From positions 372,001 through 436,000 of the forward strand of contig NZ_JAFKDE010000002.1 in NCBI RefSeq assembly GCF_017255295.1: a stretch of DNA of 64,000 nucleotides, read 5' to 3'. The notes below the pieces were generated by a model. The model saw nothing but the letters and a program-made list of their open reading frames with translations. It was not told the DNA's origin and made no database searches. How positions within the stretch are numbered: position 1 is the stretch's first letter; each line of letters starts with the position of its first letter. Origin of the DNA: Nitratireductor aquimarinus. Its GTDB lineage: Bacteria; Pseudomonadota; Alphaproteobacteria; Rhizobiales; Rhizobiaceae. The translations under genes were made by a program, and so were the position numbers. This document shows positions 25,831-35,360 of the stretch, piece after piece.

Positions 25831-26145
25831 ATGGAACTTGAAACCGCATCCTCCCAGCTTGAAGCGCTCGGCAATCCGGTGCGGTTGCGCATCTACCGCA
25901 TGCTTGTGCGTGCGGGTGGCGAGGGCATGCCCGTCGGCGGGTTGCAGGAGCGGCTTTCCATGCCCGCCTCCACCCTCTCGCATCATTGCAAGAAGCTTCT
26001 GGAAACCGGCCTCATCACACGCGAGCGGCAGGGCACCACGCTGATCTGCCGGGCGCACTACCCGGCGATGCACGCACTGATCGGTTATCTCGTGGACGAA
26101 TGCTGTGTCGAAAGCTGCCAGCCCCAGAGCTCCGGGGAAAATTGA
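25831..26145 (+). CDS. ArsR-family transcriptional regulator (operon with MFS gene)
   Basis: The 104 residues form an ArsR winged helix: SSQLEALGNPVRLRIYRMLV (~7-26), recognition region MPASTLSHHCKKLLETGLIT (~44-63), and wing RERQGTTLICRAH. Three Cys near the end (DECCVESCQ) are an unusual cluster that might bind a soft metal or sense thiol oxidation. The site differs from the classical CVC in helix 3, so metal sensing is only a possibility. The next gene, an MFS transporter, begins 3 nt after its stop. Confidence 0.9.
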   Translation: MELETASSQLEALGNPVRLRIYRMLVRAGGEGMPVGGLQERLSMPASTLSHHCKKLLETGLITRERQGTTLICRAHYPAMHALIGYLVDECCVESCQPQSSGEN

Positions 26146-26147
26146 CG

Positions 26148-27383
26148 ATGGCGCGCTCCCGGACCGCTGAGCCTGGATACAGGCGCATGATTACGGCGCT
26201 CGGCATCGCGCAGATCTGTTCCTGGGGCTCGATCTTCTACAGTTTCCCGCTCATTGCCGAAGCCATGCGCGTCGAACTCGGCTGGTCGAAGCCGCTTCTT
26301 TACGGCGGTGCGACGGCGGGGCTTCTTCTGGCAGCCTTCGCCGCCTATCCGGTCGGCGCGGCCATCGACCGGGGCTATGGGCGCTGGGTCATGAGCGGCG
26401 CATCGCTGACGGCGGGGCTCCTCTATCTCCTGTGGTCGCAGGTCGACAGCATCGCCTTCTTCTATGTGGTTGTGCCGCTGCTCGGCGGGCTTCAGGCGGC
26501 AACGCTTTACGAGCCGGCCTTTGCGGTGCTTGCCCGCCGCGTCGGTGCGCTTGAGGCGCGGCGCGCCATCACCGCGCTCACCCTGTGGGGCGGTTTTGCC
26601 AGCACGGTTTTCGTGCCGCTGGTGCAATGGCTCATCGCGACGCTTGGCTGGCGCGGTGCGCTGATGGTGCTGGGCGGGATCAACGCCTTTGTGTGCGCGA
26701 GCCTCTATTTCGCGGTGATTGATCCTGCCCGCGACAGGCCGAAGGAGCCGGCAGCCGAAGGTGCGCGGCCGGTCATGAACGGGCGCGAAGCGGTGTTCTG
26801 GGCGTTTCGTCAGCCGGTGTTCTGGGCGCTGGCGCTGTTCCTGGTGCTTTACGCCGGGGTGTTCTCCAGCCTGAGCTTCCACATCTATCCGCTGCTTCTG
26901 GAGCGGGGGCTGAGTGCCGCCGAAGTGGTGAGCATCGTCGCGGTCATCGGCCCGGCGCAGGTGGCTGGCCGCATCGTGATCTGGACGTTTGCGCCCAATG
27001 CGCCCGTACGCCTCATCGGCGCTGCCATGGTCGCGGTGTTTCCGCTGGTGCTTCTGGGCTATGCCTTCGCGCCGCCGCACGTGCTTCTGATCGCAGCGAT
27101 TGCAGCCGTTTACGGCGCAGCCAATGGCATGATGACCATTGTGCGCGGCCTTGCCGTTCCCGAAATGCTGAGCCGCGAGGCCTATGGCGCGATCAACGGC
27201 GCGCTCATCACGCCGTCACGCACGATCGAGGCGCTGGCCCCGCTGGGCGTCGCCGCGCTGTGGGCGGCAAGCGGCGGCTATGATCTCTATCTGATGCTCG
27301 CCTTCGCGGCCACGCTGGTTATGGTGGGGGCGTTCTGGACGGCCTCTTTCATGGCCCGTCCAAAATTTCCGAAAACGCACTAA
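26148..27383 (+). CDS. MFS transporter, OFA-like group
   Basis: The 411 residues span about twelve membrane helices. The N-terminus has ALGIAQICSWGSIFYSFPLI (~16-35), typical of the oxalate/formate-antiporter-like group, and later FSSLSFHIYPLLLERGLSAA and FIGPAQVAGR-like helix 8 (VIGPAQVAGRIVIW). The substrate is unknown. It is co-transcribed with an ArsR regulator that has a Cys-rich tail, so the pair may export a toxic compound or metal(loid) conjugate; this is inference. It is convergent with hisG. Confidence 0.88.
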   Translation: MARSRTAEPGYRRMITALGIAQICSWGSIFYSFPLIAEAMRVELGWSKPLLYGGATAGLLLAAFAAYPVGAAIDRGYGRWVMSGASLTAGLLYLLWSQVDSIAFFYVVVPLLGGLQAATLYEPAFAVLARRVGALEARRAITALTLWGGFASTVFVPLVQWLIATLGWRGALMVLGGINAFVCASLYFAVIDPARDRPKEPAAEGARPVMNGREAVFWAFRQPVFWALALFLVLYAGVFSSLSFHIYPLLLERGLSAAEVVSIVAVIGPAQVAGRIVIWTFAPNAPVRLIGAAMVAVFPLVLLGYAFAPPHVLLIAAIAAVYGAANGMMTIVRGLAVPEMLSREAYGAINGALITPSRTIEALAPLGVAALWAASGGYDLYLMLAFAATLVMVGAFWTASFMARPKFPKTH

Positions 27384-27454
27384 AACGAGCGAATTCCCGC
27401 GCTTTTTCCCGAATTCTCGCGAAAACGGGAAAAATCTCTGGCTGTGAAATGTCC

Positions 27455-27513
27455 AGAGCAATTCCAGGAAAAGCGGGCACCGGTTTTCCGTCCGGAATTG
27501 CGCAAGAACTCTA
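27455..27513. repeat. Dispersed palindromic repeat, AATTCC-ended type, abutting the hisG stop
   Basis: It starts AGAGCAATTCCAGGAAAAGC, has the core ACCGGTTTTCCGTCCGGAAT, and ends at the hisG stop (CTA on this strand). Outer halves GCAATTCC and GGAATTGC pair as an inverted repeat. Other copies are at 61358-61416 and 62564-62612. Confidence 0.75.
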
Positions 27514-28203
27514 GACCGAGAAGCGGGCCGTCAACGCTTCCAGCGCCGCGGCGTCGGCTGCCGGACGCTCGCGCAGCGCTGCCACGAGGCAGGCTTCGGA
27601 ACGCAGGATCACGCCATCGTCGAGCACCTTCAGGTGATTGGCGTCGAGCGTCGAGCCGGTCGAGGTGATGTCGACGATGATGTCGGCGGAACCGGCAGCC
27701 GGCGCACCTTCGGTCGCGCCGAGGCTTTCCACGATGCGGTAGACCTGAATGCCGTGCTTCTGCGAGAAGAACTGCTGCGTCAGCCGCCAGTATTTCGTGG
27801 CAATACGCAGGCGGCGTCCGTGACGGTGGCGGAAATCGGCGGCCACATCGTCCAGATCGGCCATGGTGGCCACGTCGAACCAGACTTCCGGCACCGCAAC
27901 CACCACGTCTGCCCGGCCAAAGCCCAGCCGCGCGGCGATCTCCACCTTGCGTTCCCAGTCGGGAATGGTTTCGCGCACAAGATCTTCGCCGGTCACGCCG
28001 AGGTCGACCGTGCCGCGCTCCAGCTCACGGGCGATTTCGGATGCGGATAGGAACGCGATCTCCACCCCGTCGACGCCTTCCAGCGTCGCGCGGTAGCTGC
28101 GGTCGTTTTCCGGCAGGTGAACGGTCAGGCCAGCCTTTTCGAGCTGGGCCAGCGCGTTTTCCTTGAGGCGGCCCTTGGAGGGCAGGGCGATGGTGATGCT
28201 CAT
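27511..28203 (-). CDS. hisG: ATP phosphoribosyltransferase, short catalytic subunit
   Basis: HisG joins ATP and PRPP in the first step of histidine synthesis. At 230 residues it is the short form, which lacks the C-terminal regulatory domain and needs HisZ. Motifs include [16 protein letters not shown] (~3-18), [15 protein letters not shown], and the PRPP loop [16 protein letters not shown] (~178-193). Its ATG overlaps the hisZ stop (ATGA), as expected for a stoichiometric complex. Its TAG stop is the first three bases of a dispersed repeat. Confidence 0.97.
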   Translation of the reverse strand: MSITIALPSKGRLKENALAQLEKAGLTVHLPENDRSYRATLEGVDGVEIAFLSASEIARELERGTVDLGVTGEDLVRETIPDWERKVEIAARLGFGRADVVVAVPEVWFDVATMADLDDVAADFRHRHGRRLRIATKYWRLTQQFFSQKHGIQVYRIVESLGATEGAPAAGSADIIVDITSTGSTLDANHLKVLDDGVILRSEACLVAALRERPAADAAALEALTARFSV

Positions 28204-29321
28204 GCCGCCGTCTCCCTGAGTGCTGCAACGCGATCGAGCCAGATGGAAAAGCCGACGCCGGGAATGGGCGTCTCTGCGCCCAGAAGCGTCAGGAGCCGGT
28301 CATAGCGCCCGCCGCCGGCCAGCGGCTGCACTGCATCCGAAGCGGCGATCTCGAACACGAAACCGGTGTAGTAATCGAGCGGTCGGCCAAAGCCGGCGTC
28401 ATATGTCAGTGCGTCGAGCGGCAGGCCCTCGGCCTCGATGCGTTCGGCACGCGCGGCAAAGGTTTCGAGCGCGTCGTCGAGGATCAGCCCGTTGTCGGCG
28501 GCGAAGGCCGAAAGCCGTTCGCCGGCCTCGGCCAAGGGCACGCGCAGGGAGACGAACGCCTTGAGCGCGCTCATCGCCTCGTCCGTCAGCCGCACGCTGC
28601 GCAGCTCGGCCTTTTCGATCAGGCGACGGGCGATCTCTTCGGGCGTGCGCCCGGCGGATGGCGAAAGGCCGGTCTCTTCCATGACCGTGCCGACATGTTC
28701 GGCAAGGGCTGTCTCATCGCCCCGCGCCACAAGACCGGCAATCGCGCGCGGCAGATTGGCCGTGCCCTGCGGATTGGCGAGGTCATCGAGCGCCGCCTGC
28801 AAAAGCGTCTGCGAGCCGAAGGCGCGGGTGAGGCGCATCTGCCAGCCGCGCGGCAGGCCAAGGGCCGCCAGCACCGCTTCAAACACCGCCTGATCGCCAA
28901 GCGTCACGGACAGTGTCTCGCCCGGCAGAACGCGTGTCAGAAGCGCATGCGCATCGGCCAGCGAACGCGCATCGGCTCCCGCCCGGTCGCTTGTGCCCAG
29001 ATCCTCAATGCCTGCCTGAAGGAATTCCGCACCGCCTTCGCGCTGCTGGCGGAACACCTCGCCCAGATAGGCATAGCGCTGCGGCGTGGCGGCGCGCTTG
29101 TCGATGTGGTCGCGGCAGACGGGAATGGTGAATTCCGGCCTGAGGCAAAGATTGGCTCCGGTCTCGCTCTCCGTCAGGAAGATGCGGCGGCGCAGATCCT
29201 CGCCGGCCATGTCCAGAAACGGATCGGCCGGCTGGATGATGGCGATGTCGGTCAGCGCCGCATCGCGTTCTTCGAAGATCGCAACGATCTCGTCGGCGAA
29301 GTCGGGTGCACGCAAGGTCAT
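28200..29321 (-). CDS. hisZ: ATP phosphoribosyltransferase regulatory subunit
   Basis: HisZ is a catalytically inactive paralogue of histidyl-tRNA synthetase that activates short HisG and confers histidine feedback. The 373 residues keep class II synthetase-like motifs: [16 protein letters not shown] (~58-73), [20 protein letters not shown] (motif 2), [16 protein letters not shown], and GGGRYDRLL. It is followed by hisG with a 4-nt overlap and preceded by hisS, from which it is separated by a repeat-filled 211-bp gap. Confidence 0.96.
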   Translation of the reverse strand: MTLRAPDFADEIVAIFEERDAALTDIAIIQPADPFLDMAGEDLRRRIFLTESETGANLCLRPEFTIPVCRDHIDKRAATPQRYAYLGEVFRQQREGGAEFLQAGIEDLGTSDRAGADARSLADAHALLTRVLPGETLSVTLGDQAVFEAVLAALGLPRGWQMRLTRAFGSQTLLQAALDDLANPQGTANLPRAIAGLVARGDETALAEHVGTVMEETGLSPSAGRTPEEIARRLIEKAELRSVRLTDEAMSALKAFVSLRVPLAEAGERLSAFAADNGLILDDALETFAARAERIEAEGLPLDALTYDAGFGRPLDYYTGFVFEIAASDAVQPLAGGGRYDRLLTLLGAETPIPGVGFSIWLDRVAALRETAA

Positions 29322-29383
29322 CGGGCGATCTCCCGCCTCACGCTGCGGGCAAGGTTTTCGCCCGATATCTGGCGTCGGCGCTG

Positions 29384-29480
29384 CCCCTCATCCGCCTGCC
29401 GGCACCTTCTCCCCGCCTGCGGGGAGAAGGAAGATGGCCGCAAGGTTGATGTCTCCCTCTCCCCGCTGGCGGGGAGAGGG
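29384..29480. repeat. Rhizobial-type intergenic mosaic repeat with two GC-rich hairpins
   Basis: Between hisS and hisZ lie two perfect inverted repeats: CCTTCTCCCCGC-CT-GCGGGGAGAAGG (29405-29430) and CCCTCTCCCCGC-TG-GCGGGGAGAGGG (29455-29480). The 33 nt at 29384-29416 recur identically at 61438-61470. The layout fits the Rhizobium-specific intergenic mosaic elements (RIME) described in rhizobia. Confidence 0.8.
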
Positions 29481-29532
29481 TAAGGGTGAGGGGCGAGCGC
29501 TGCGCTGCTGAAACTTGCGATGGCGGCTGTCA

Positions 29533-31002
29533 TCACGCCGCCTCGCCGACCTGTGCGGCGAGCATCTTGCGCACCGCATCCACCAGCTCGTCTTCGCTGA
29601 CGGTCAGCTGCGCCACGCGCGCCTCGCGCCATTCTTCATTGCTTTCGATCTCGGCGGAGAGCCGCTTGCCCTCAAGCAGGTCCTTGATCTGGATCTCGCC
29701 ATTGGCGCGCTCGTCCGCCCCCTGAATGATGGCGACCGGGCTGCCGCGCCGGTCGGCATATTTCAGCTGGTTGCCGAATTTCTTCCAGTTGCCCTGATAC
29801 ATCTCGGCGCGAATGCCGGCAGCGCGCAGTTTCTGCGTGAACTGCTGGTATTTCGCCATGGCTTCGGTGTCGCCATCCATGACGGTGACGAGCACGGGCG
29901 GCAGTACGGGGTCCTGACCGAGCTTGCCGAGGTTCTTCAGCGCGGTCATCAGGCGCGATACGCCGATGGAGAAACCCGTTGCCGGAACCGGCTGGCCACG
30001 GAAGCGCGACACGAGCCCGTCATAACGCCCGCCGCCGCCAACGGAGCCGAAGCGCACGATATCGCCCTTCTCATTGGGGATTTCGGCGGTCAGCTCGGCC
30101 TCGAAAACGGGACCGGTGTAATATTCGAGGCCACGTACGACGGAGGGGTCGATGCTGATGCGGCTCTCATCGTAGCCGGCTGCGCGGCACAGGCTTTCGA
30201 TCTGCGCCAGTTCGGAAGCGCCCGACTGGAAGGTCGGGTTCTCGAGACCACCGGCCTTGCCGTCGATGTAGTCGAGAACGATCTGTGCGTTTGCATCATC
30301 CAGCCCGGCGCCCTTCGTGAAGTCGCCTTCGCCTTCCTTGCCGCCGTCCCAGCGACCGGGGCCGAGAAGCAGTTTCACGCCTTCCGGTCCGAACTTGTCC
30401 AGCTTGTCGATGGCGCGCAGCACGGTCAGCTTCTGGCCGTCTTCGGAAACGCCAATGGCTTCCATCACGCCGTCGAGAACCTTGCGGTTGTTGACGCGGA
30501 TCACATAGTCGCCGCGCGCAATGCCCAGCGCTTCCATCACATCGGCCATCATCATGCACATCTCGGCATCGGCGGCCACGCCCGGCGCGCCCACCGTGTC
30601 GGCGTCGAACTGCATGAACTGGCGGAAACGGCCCGGTCCCGGCTTCTCGTTGCGGAACACATAACCCGCCCGATAGGTGCGGTAGGGAAGCTGGATGTCG
30701 TTGAAATTCTCGGCCACGTGACGCGCCAGGGGGGCGGTCAGGTCGTAGCGCAGCGAAAGCCACTGCTCGTCGTCGTCCTGCAGCGAGAACACGCCTTCAT
30801 TGGGCCGGTCCTGATCCGGCAGGAACTTGCCCAGCGCATCGGTGTATTCGAAGATCGGGGTCTCGATCGGGTCGAAACCATAACGCTCATAGACCTCGCG
30901 GATCCGCGCGTTCATCTCTTCGACGGCGCGAATGTCGCTCGCATGGCGGTCGACAAAGCCGCGTGGGAGCCTCGCCCGGGTCTTGTCAGCCTTTTTAGCC
31001 AT
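29533..31002 (-). CDS. hisS: Histidyl-tRNA synthetase
   Basis: The 489 residues are a class II synthetase. The N-terminal [17 protein letters not shown] and motif 1 region are present, with motif 2 in [20 protein letters not shown] (~107-126). The histidine loops are [14 protein letters not shown] and [14 protein letters not shown] (~300-345). The anticodon-binding domain contains [20 protein letters not shown]. The length matches the longer alphaproteobacterial type. It lies upstream of hisZG on the same strand, separated by mosaic repeats. Confidence 0.96.
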   Translation of the reverse strand: MAKKADKTRARLPRGFVDRHASDIRAVEEMNARIREVYERYGFDPIETPIFEYTDALGKFLPDQDRPNEGVFSLQDDDEQWLSLRYDLTAPLARHVAENFNDIQLPYRTYRAGYVFRNEKPGPGRFRQFMQFDADTVGAPGVAADAEMCMMMADVMEALGIARGDYVIRVNNRKVLDGVMEAIGVSEDGQKLTVLRAIDKLDKFGPEGVKLLLGPGRWDGGKEGEGDFTKGAGLDDANAQIVLDYIDGKAGGLENPTFQSGASELAQIESLCRAAGYDESRISIDPSVVRGLEYYTGPVFEAELTAEIPNEKGDIVRFGSVGGGGRYDGLVSRFRGQPVPATGFSIGVSRLMTALKNLGKLGQDPVLPPVLVTVMDGDTEAMAKYQQFTQKLRAAGIRAEMYQGNWKKFGNQLKYADRRGSPVAIIQGADERANGEIQIKDLLEGKRLSAEIESNEEWREARVAQLTVSEDELVDAVRKMLAAQVGEAA

Positions 31003-31092
31003 GTCGAAATCCGTCCGTAAAATGAAGAAAACCGCGCCCGGAAGGGGGCGCGGCTGTCCTAACCGATCATGGCCAAAGCGGCAAGGGCGGCG

Positions 31093-33024
31093 TCAGCCGA
31101 CAATGCGCAGGTTGGAGAGTTCGTCGCCAATGGCCTTGAAGGCGTCGTCCAGATCGCCGCTGGTGGCGTTCCAGAAAAGCTTAACCGGCTTGCCATTGCC
31201 GTCCTTGCGGGTGCGCGACTCGGAGGAGCAGGTTTTGAGTGCGTCGATCTGCTTTTTCTCATTGGCGTCGGTCGCATCAAGGTCCAGTGCAACGGTCATG
31301 ACCATGATCTTGTCCGACTTCGCATTCTCGCAGATCGCACTCATATGGGAGGTCATGGCTTTGGAGTAGTTGCCGTTGGAATAGTCATAGCTGCTTGCAC
31401 CGGTTGCTCCATCGAAAAGGCGGCTGTTGCCGGCGCGGTTTCGCACATAGCCATAGTTCGAATAGATCGATCTGGAACCGGCCAGATCATTGCCGCCATA
31501 GCGATAATAGGAGCCCGAATAGTCCTGGGCCGACACGCTGCCGGGCGTGTAATAGGTGTTTGCGCCATCGGTCAGCACGATGACCACCTTGTCATTGCCC
31601 GTCTCGTTGTCGGGGCGGCCTTCGGAAAAGGGCGCGCGTCCTGAAACGACCCGCCAGCCCCATGCCAGCCCCTCGGTCACATTGGTCGCGCCATTGGCTT
31701 CCATCGCGTCGATGGCGGTGTAGATCTTGTTGAGGCCCGTGGTCGAGCCCACATCGGTCAGCGCCGTGATGGGCTTGGTGCTGCAGCTTGCATTCGGTCC
31801 TTCGTCCATGCCCATGGCGCGGGTTTCATATGTGTCGTCATAGTATTTCGGCATATAGGCCTGATCATAGGCCGCGCTGGTGGAGCCACTGGTGAAGTCA
31901 TCCCACCAGTTGTTGTTTGCCGGGCGACGGTTGCCGTCGGTCTTGTCTGTTTCGTCCGGTGCGAACATGGGCACGAAAAGCGTTTCGGGTCTGGTGCGAT
32001 CGGCAGGGGCATCGTTGATGTTGAGTGGATAGGGCCGCATCTCCACACATCCGCCCCAGCTGGCGAACGAACCATGTGTGCGGGTCGTTTTCTCCACCCA
32101 GCCATACCGTCTGCACGAGCCGTCACTGTAGAAGCGGGTGCATTCATAGGCCCAGTCCGTTGATGTGCCGGTAACGCGCTTGATGTCGTCGTAAAGCGTG
32201 AAACGGGTGACCTTCTGGCCGGCTTCAGCGCCCCAGTTTTCGCCGCGCTTGTAGTAGATGCCGTTGCTTGGTTCGACGCGCTTTTCGGGATCGAGCGCGC
32301 CCATGGTCGACCAGTCGAAATTCTCGTGATGGATCGGTGAGCGACCGTCCGTGTCCATCCATGTGGCGGTTGCGTTGTCCGGGCCGACATTGACCGAGGC
32401 GGCGAAGGGCACGACGCCGAACTGAACCGGCTTTTGCACCTGCTTCATCTGCGCGCCTTCCCTGGCGATGGTCTTGACCAGTTCCTTGGCGGCGCTTTTC
32501 AGTATGGTGAGGCGTTTTTCGGAAGAGCCGGTGCCGGTGTAGCCCATGGAGCCGGAGTTATCGAGCACGAGTGCGACTTCCAGCGTGTTCTTCAACCGAA
32601 CCTCGCTCTGGGCCTTGAAGTCGATCTTCGTGTCGCCGCCCGGGTTTTCTCCGCGCAGCTTCTGAAACACGGGATAGAAGATCGGCGCGTATTTGAGCTG
32701 CGCCTCCAGCTTCAGCGTCCCGCCGCCAGTGTTCTGGTTCGGCAGGGTGATCAGGAGTGTCGCGTTTTCGGGTTTCACGCCGCCGAGATTGGCCCTGAAG
32801 AAGTCTTTCGCATAGGCCTCGGCCTCGGCGTCGGTCGCGCCCTGCGTCAGATATCGGGCCGTGGCGATGCCCGCAGCGTCGAGCGCGTTGAGCGTCATCT
32901 GTCGCTGGCGGGAAACCTGGCTGTAGTCGATTGCGAGCGCGGTCACACCCATGATCGGCGCCATCATCAGCGCCGTCATCATGGCGAAATTGCCGCGACG
33001 GTCATGCACGAAATTCCTGAGCAT
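31093..33024 (-). CDS. TadG-like pilus/secretion-associated VWA-domain protein
   Basis: This 643-residue protein starts with a TadE/TadG-type N-terminus: basic RRGNFAMM, then the span TALMMAPIMGVTALAIDYS (~18-36). A von Willebrand A domain follows, with the metal-ion (MIDAS) motif in VALVLDNSGSMGYTG (~150-164), and the later VVIVLTDGANTYYTPG (~495-510). Tyr- and Ser-rich stretches (SGSYYRYGGNDLAGS) suggest an exposed surface. TadG normally belongs to a Flp/Tad pilus locus, but no tad genes are nearby. ATG 33024 is chosen after GGGGTGG; GTG 33033 is an alternative. Confidence 0.88.
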   Translation of the reverse strand: MLRNFVHDRRGNFAMMTALMMAPIMGVTALAIDYSQVSRQRQMTLNALDAAGIATARYLTQGATDAEAEAYAKDFFRANLGGVKPENATLLITLPNQNTGGGTLKLEAQLKYAPIFYPVFQKLRGENPGGDTKIDFKAQSEVRLKNTLEVALVLDNSGSMGYTGTGSSEKRLTILKSAAKELVKTIAREGAQMKQVQKPVQFGVVPFAASVNVGPDNATATWMDTDGRSPIHHENFDWSTMGALDPEKRVEPSNGIYYKRGENWGAEAGQKVTRFTLYDDIKRVTGTSTDWAYECTRFYSDGSCRRYGWVEKTTRTHGSFASWGGCVEMRPYPLNINDAPADRTRPETLFVPMFAPDETDKTDGNRRPANNNWWDDFTSGSTSAAYDQAYMPKYYDDTYETRAMGMDEGPNASCSTKPITALTDVGSTTGLNKIYTAIDAMEANGATNVTEGLAWGWRVVSGRAPFSEGRPDNETGNDKVVIVLTDGANTYYTPGSVSAQDYSGSYYRYGGNDLAGSRSIYSNYGYVRNRAGNSRLFDGATGASSYDYSNGNYSKAMTSHMSAICENAKSDKIMVMTVALDLDATDANEKKQIDALKTCSSESRTRKDGNGKPVKLFWNATSGDLDDAFKAIGDELSNLRIVG

Positions 33025-33261
33025 TTGTGCCACCCCAAGTTACAGTGCTGGCTAAACATCCACGTAGAGTGATTAACCGGTCGTAACTGGTGCGATCGCG
33101 TCGGTTTTTGTGGTTCCCGGCAGGTTAACCGCACTGTTCGAATGTGTGACAGTTCCGGGGTGCGGTGATAAAACCGGGTGACAGTGAAGCCCGCATCCGA
33201 TAATTCCGGGCCTGCGCTTTTCTCACCGGACCTCCCAATGCTTGAGACGAATATTTCCCCC

Positions 33262-34122
33262 ATGCCGCAAGCACCTCAGATTATCGACACGCTCGACCGC
33301 CTTACCGGCTCTTACGATGCCGTTCTCTGCGACGTCTGGGGCGTGATCCACAACGGCGTTTCCATTTTTCCCGAAGCGTGCGCCGCGTTATCGCGGGCGC
33401 GGGCCGCCGGCAAGGCGGTGGTGCTGATCACCAATTCGCCGCGGCCGCATCAGGGCGTCGAAGAGCAGCTTGGCGTGCTCGGCGTTCCCGATGACGCGTG
33501 GGACCGGGTGGTGACGTCCGGCGATGTGACGCGCGATCTGATCCGCAGCGCCCCGCGCCGGCTTTTTTACATCGGGCCTGACCGCGATCATGCGATTTTC
33601 GACGGGATAGACGTGGAGCTGGTCGAGGATTTCGAGGCGTCCGGCGTCGTTTGCACGGGCCTGTTCGACGACGAGAACGAGACGCCTGAAGATTATGCGC
33701 AGATGCTCGAGCGCCTTCGGATGCGCGATCTGCCTTTCATCTGCGCCAATCCCGACATCATTGTCGAGCGTGGCGACCGGCTCATCTGGTGCGCCGGCGC
33801 GCTGGCGCGCGATTACGGTCTGCTTGGCGGGCGCACGCTGATTGCGGGCAAGCCGCATCGCCCGATCTACGAGGCTGCGTTCAAGGCGGCCGGCGAGATC
33901 ATGGGACGTGAGCTTGAACGCGACAAGGCGCTGGCCATCGGCGATGGCGTGCTGACCGACGTGAAGGGCGCGGATCAGTATGGCATCGACGTGCTGTTCG
34001 TCACCGACGGCATTCATGCGCGCGAATATGGCAATGGCCAGGGACCGGAGGCCGAGCGCCTCGCCGCGTTCCTGGAAACCCATGGCCACAATCCCGTCGC
34101 GGCCATTCCACGGCTCAAATAG
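33262..34122 (+). CDS. TIGR01459-family HAD hydrolase
   Basis: This HAD IIA-type hydrolase of about 286 residues has motif I DAVLCDVWGVIHNG (~17-30), motif II VVLITNSPRPHQGVEEQL, the cap region DLPFICANPDIIVERGDRL, and motif IV/III AIGDGVLTDVKGADQYGID. It fits the alphaproteobacterial TIGR01459 family, whose substrate is not established; relatives are NagD/p-nitrophenyl phosphatases. The start is uncertain: ATG 33262 or ATG 33238, neither with a strong ribosome-binding site. The stop is 10 nt before ribF, which suggests a shared transcript. Confidence 0.88.
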   Translation: MPQAPQIIDTLDRLTGSYDAVLCDVWGVIHNGVSIFPEACAALSRARAAGKAVVLITNSPRPHQGVEEQLGVLGVPDDAWDRVVTSGDVTRDLIRSAPRRLFYIGPDRDHAIFDGIDVELVEDFEASGVVCTGLFDDENETPEDYAQMLERLRMRDLPFICANPDIIVERGDRLIWCAGALARDYGLLGGRTLIAGKPHRPIYEAAFKAAGEIMGRELERDKALAIGDGVLTDVKGADQYGIDVLFVTDGIHAREYGNGQGPEAERLAAFLETHGHNPVAAIPRLK

Positions 34123-34134
34123 CAGGGTTTGCGC

Positions 34135-35133
34135 GTGGCCGGTCCGATCGAACGCATTGCCGATGTGAAAGGCCTGCCTGCCGCGCTGCGCGGCGGGGTG
34201 GTGGCCATTGGCAATTTCGATGGCGTGCATCGCGGGCACCAGTCGGTGCTTGAGCCTGCGCTGGAGATCGCCGCACGTGAGAACGTGCCGGCGCTGGTGC
34301 TCACTTTCGAGCCGCATCCGCGCCAGGTGTTTCGACCGGACGTGCCGCTCTTTCGCCTCACGCCCGCGCCGATGAAGGCGCGGCTTCTGGGCGCGCTGGG
34401 CTTTGACGCGGTGGTCGAGCAGGCCTTCGACCGTGGCTTCTCCGGCCTGTCGCCGCAGGATTTTGTCAAAACGGTTCTGGTCGACGGGCTCGGCATATCG
34501 CATGTGGTGACGGGCTTCGATTTCCATTTTGGCAAGAACCGCAGCGGCACGCCGGCGGTGCTGGCCGAGGCCGGACGGGACAATGGTTTTGGCGTCACGG
34601 TTGTCGACGCCTATTCCGACGAGGGCGGGGCGGTCATTTCATCAAGCCGCATCCGTGGCCTTCTGGCCGGGGGCGAGGTGGCGGAGGCTGCCGGGCTTCT
34701 GGGCTATCGCTTTACGGTGGAGGCAGAGGTGACCGGCGGGCAGAAGCTTGGCCGCACGCTGGGCTTTCCCACCGCCAATATGGCGCTCTCGCCGGATGCG
34801 GAGCTGCGCCACGGCATCTATGCGGTGCGGTTTCGCCGCGCCGATGGCAGCCTGCACAATGGGGTGGCGAGTTTTGGCCGCCGCCCGACGGTGACCGAGG
34901 ATGGCGCGCCGTTGCTCGAAACCTTCCTGTTCGATTTCGACGGCGATCTTTACGGCGAAACCTGCTCGGTTTCGCTGTTCGGCTTTCTGCGCGGCGAGGT
35001 GAAGTTCGACGGGCTTGATCCGCTGATCGCGCAGATGAAGCGCGACGAGGCGGAAGCGCGCGCATTGCTTGGCGATGTCAAACCCCATGGGCCGCTCGAT
35101 CTGGCGCTGGCGTTCGAGGGGCTGGCCGGCTGA
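34135..35133 (+). CDS. ribF: Bifunctional riboflavin kinase / FAD synthetase
   Basis: RibF converts riboflavin to FMN and FAD. The N-terminal nucleotidyltransferase domain has GGVVAIGNFDGVHRGHQSVL (~20-39, with the HxGH motif) and VTGFDFHFGKNRSG; it ends in the ISSSRIRGLLAGG loop. The C-terminal kinase domain has GRTLGFPTANMAL and GVASFGRRPTVTE. The length of 332 residues is normal. GTG 34135 is chosen because AGCAGGG is 7 nt upstream; TTG 34129 is too close to that site. No FMN riboswitch is seen upstream. It is probably co-transcribed with the HAD gene. Confidence 0.96.
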   Translation: MAGPIERIADVKGLPAALRGGVVAIGNFDGVHRGHQSVLEPALEIAARENVPALVLTFEPHPRQVFRPDVPLFRLTPAPMKARLLGALGFDAVVEQAFDRGFSGLSPQDFVKTVLVDGLGISHVVTGFDFHFGKNRSGTPAVLAEAGRDNGFGVTVVDAYSDEGGAVISSSRIRGLLAGGEVAEAAGLLGYRFTVEAEVTGGQKLGRTLGFPTANMALSPDAELRHGIYAVRFRRADGSLHNGVASFGRRPTVTEDGAPLLETFLFDFDGDLYGETCSVSLFGFLRGEVKFDGLDPLIAQMKRDEAEARALLGDVKPHGPLDLALAFEGLAG

Positions 35134-35278
35134 CGCCAATCGCCTCTTTATTCTTCGGCCCGCCTCGGCTAAAAGCCGTTCCCATGATGACACGCGCCGG
35201 TTTCATACCGATTGCCATACGAATTATTGGCCCGGCCTTCCGTGCGGCCTGAGCGTCGCGGAAGGTCCGGGGTTTGTC

Positions 35279-35298
35279 GCGCGTCAAACGCGCTTTTT
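35279..35298 (+). terminator. Intrinsic terminator between ribF and ileS
   Basis: The hairpin GCGCGT-CAA-ACGCGC (35279-35293) is followed by TTTTT and then a further T-rich stretch. It lies 145 nt after ribF and 63 nt before ileS, so it could end ribF transcription or act as a leader element for ileS. Confidence 0.75.
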
Positions 35299-35360
35299 CT
35301 GTTTTACGATAATGGCTATGGCGAAGCCCTTCGCTGCTTTGCCCATCTCATGGCGAGACA

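Noticed and set aside
27403-27434. Hairpin TTTTTCCCG...CGGGAAAAA between the MFS gene and hisG
   Set aside because: The T-run is on the 5' side of the stem on both strands, so it is not an intrinsic terminator for either gene.
29515-31020. A 501-codon open frame on the plus strand opposite hisS
   Set aside because: It is a shadow of the hisS codon pattern in GC-rich DNA; the translation resembles no protein family, and hisS fills the same region.
34123-34134. FMN riboswitch before ribF
   Set aside because: Only 12 nt separate the HAD gene and ribF, and no riboswitch-like leader is seen upstream of the HAD gene.
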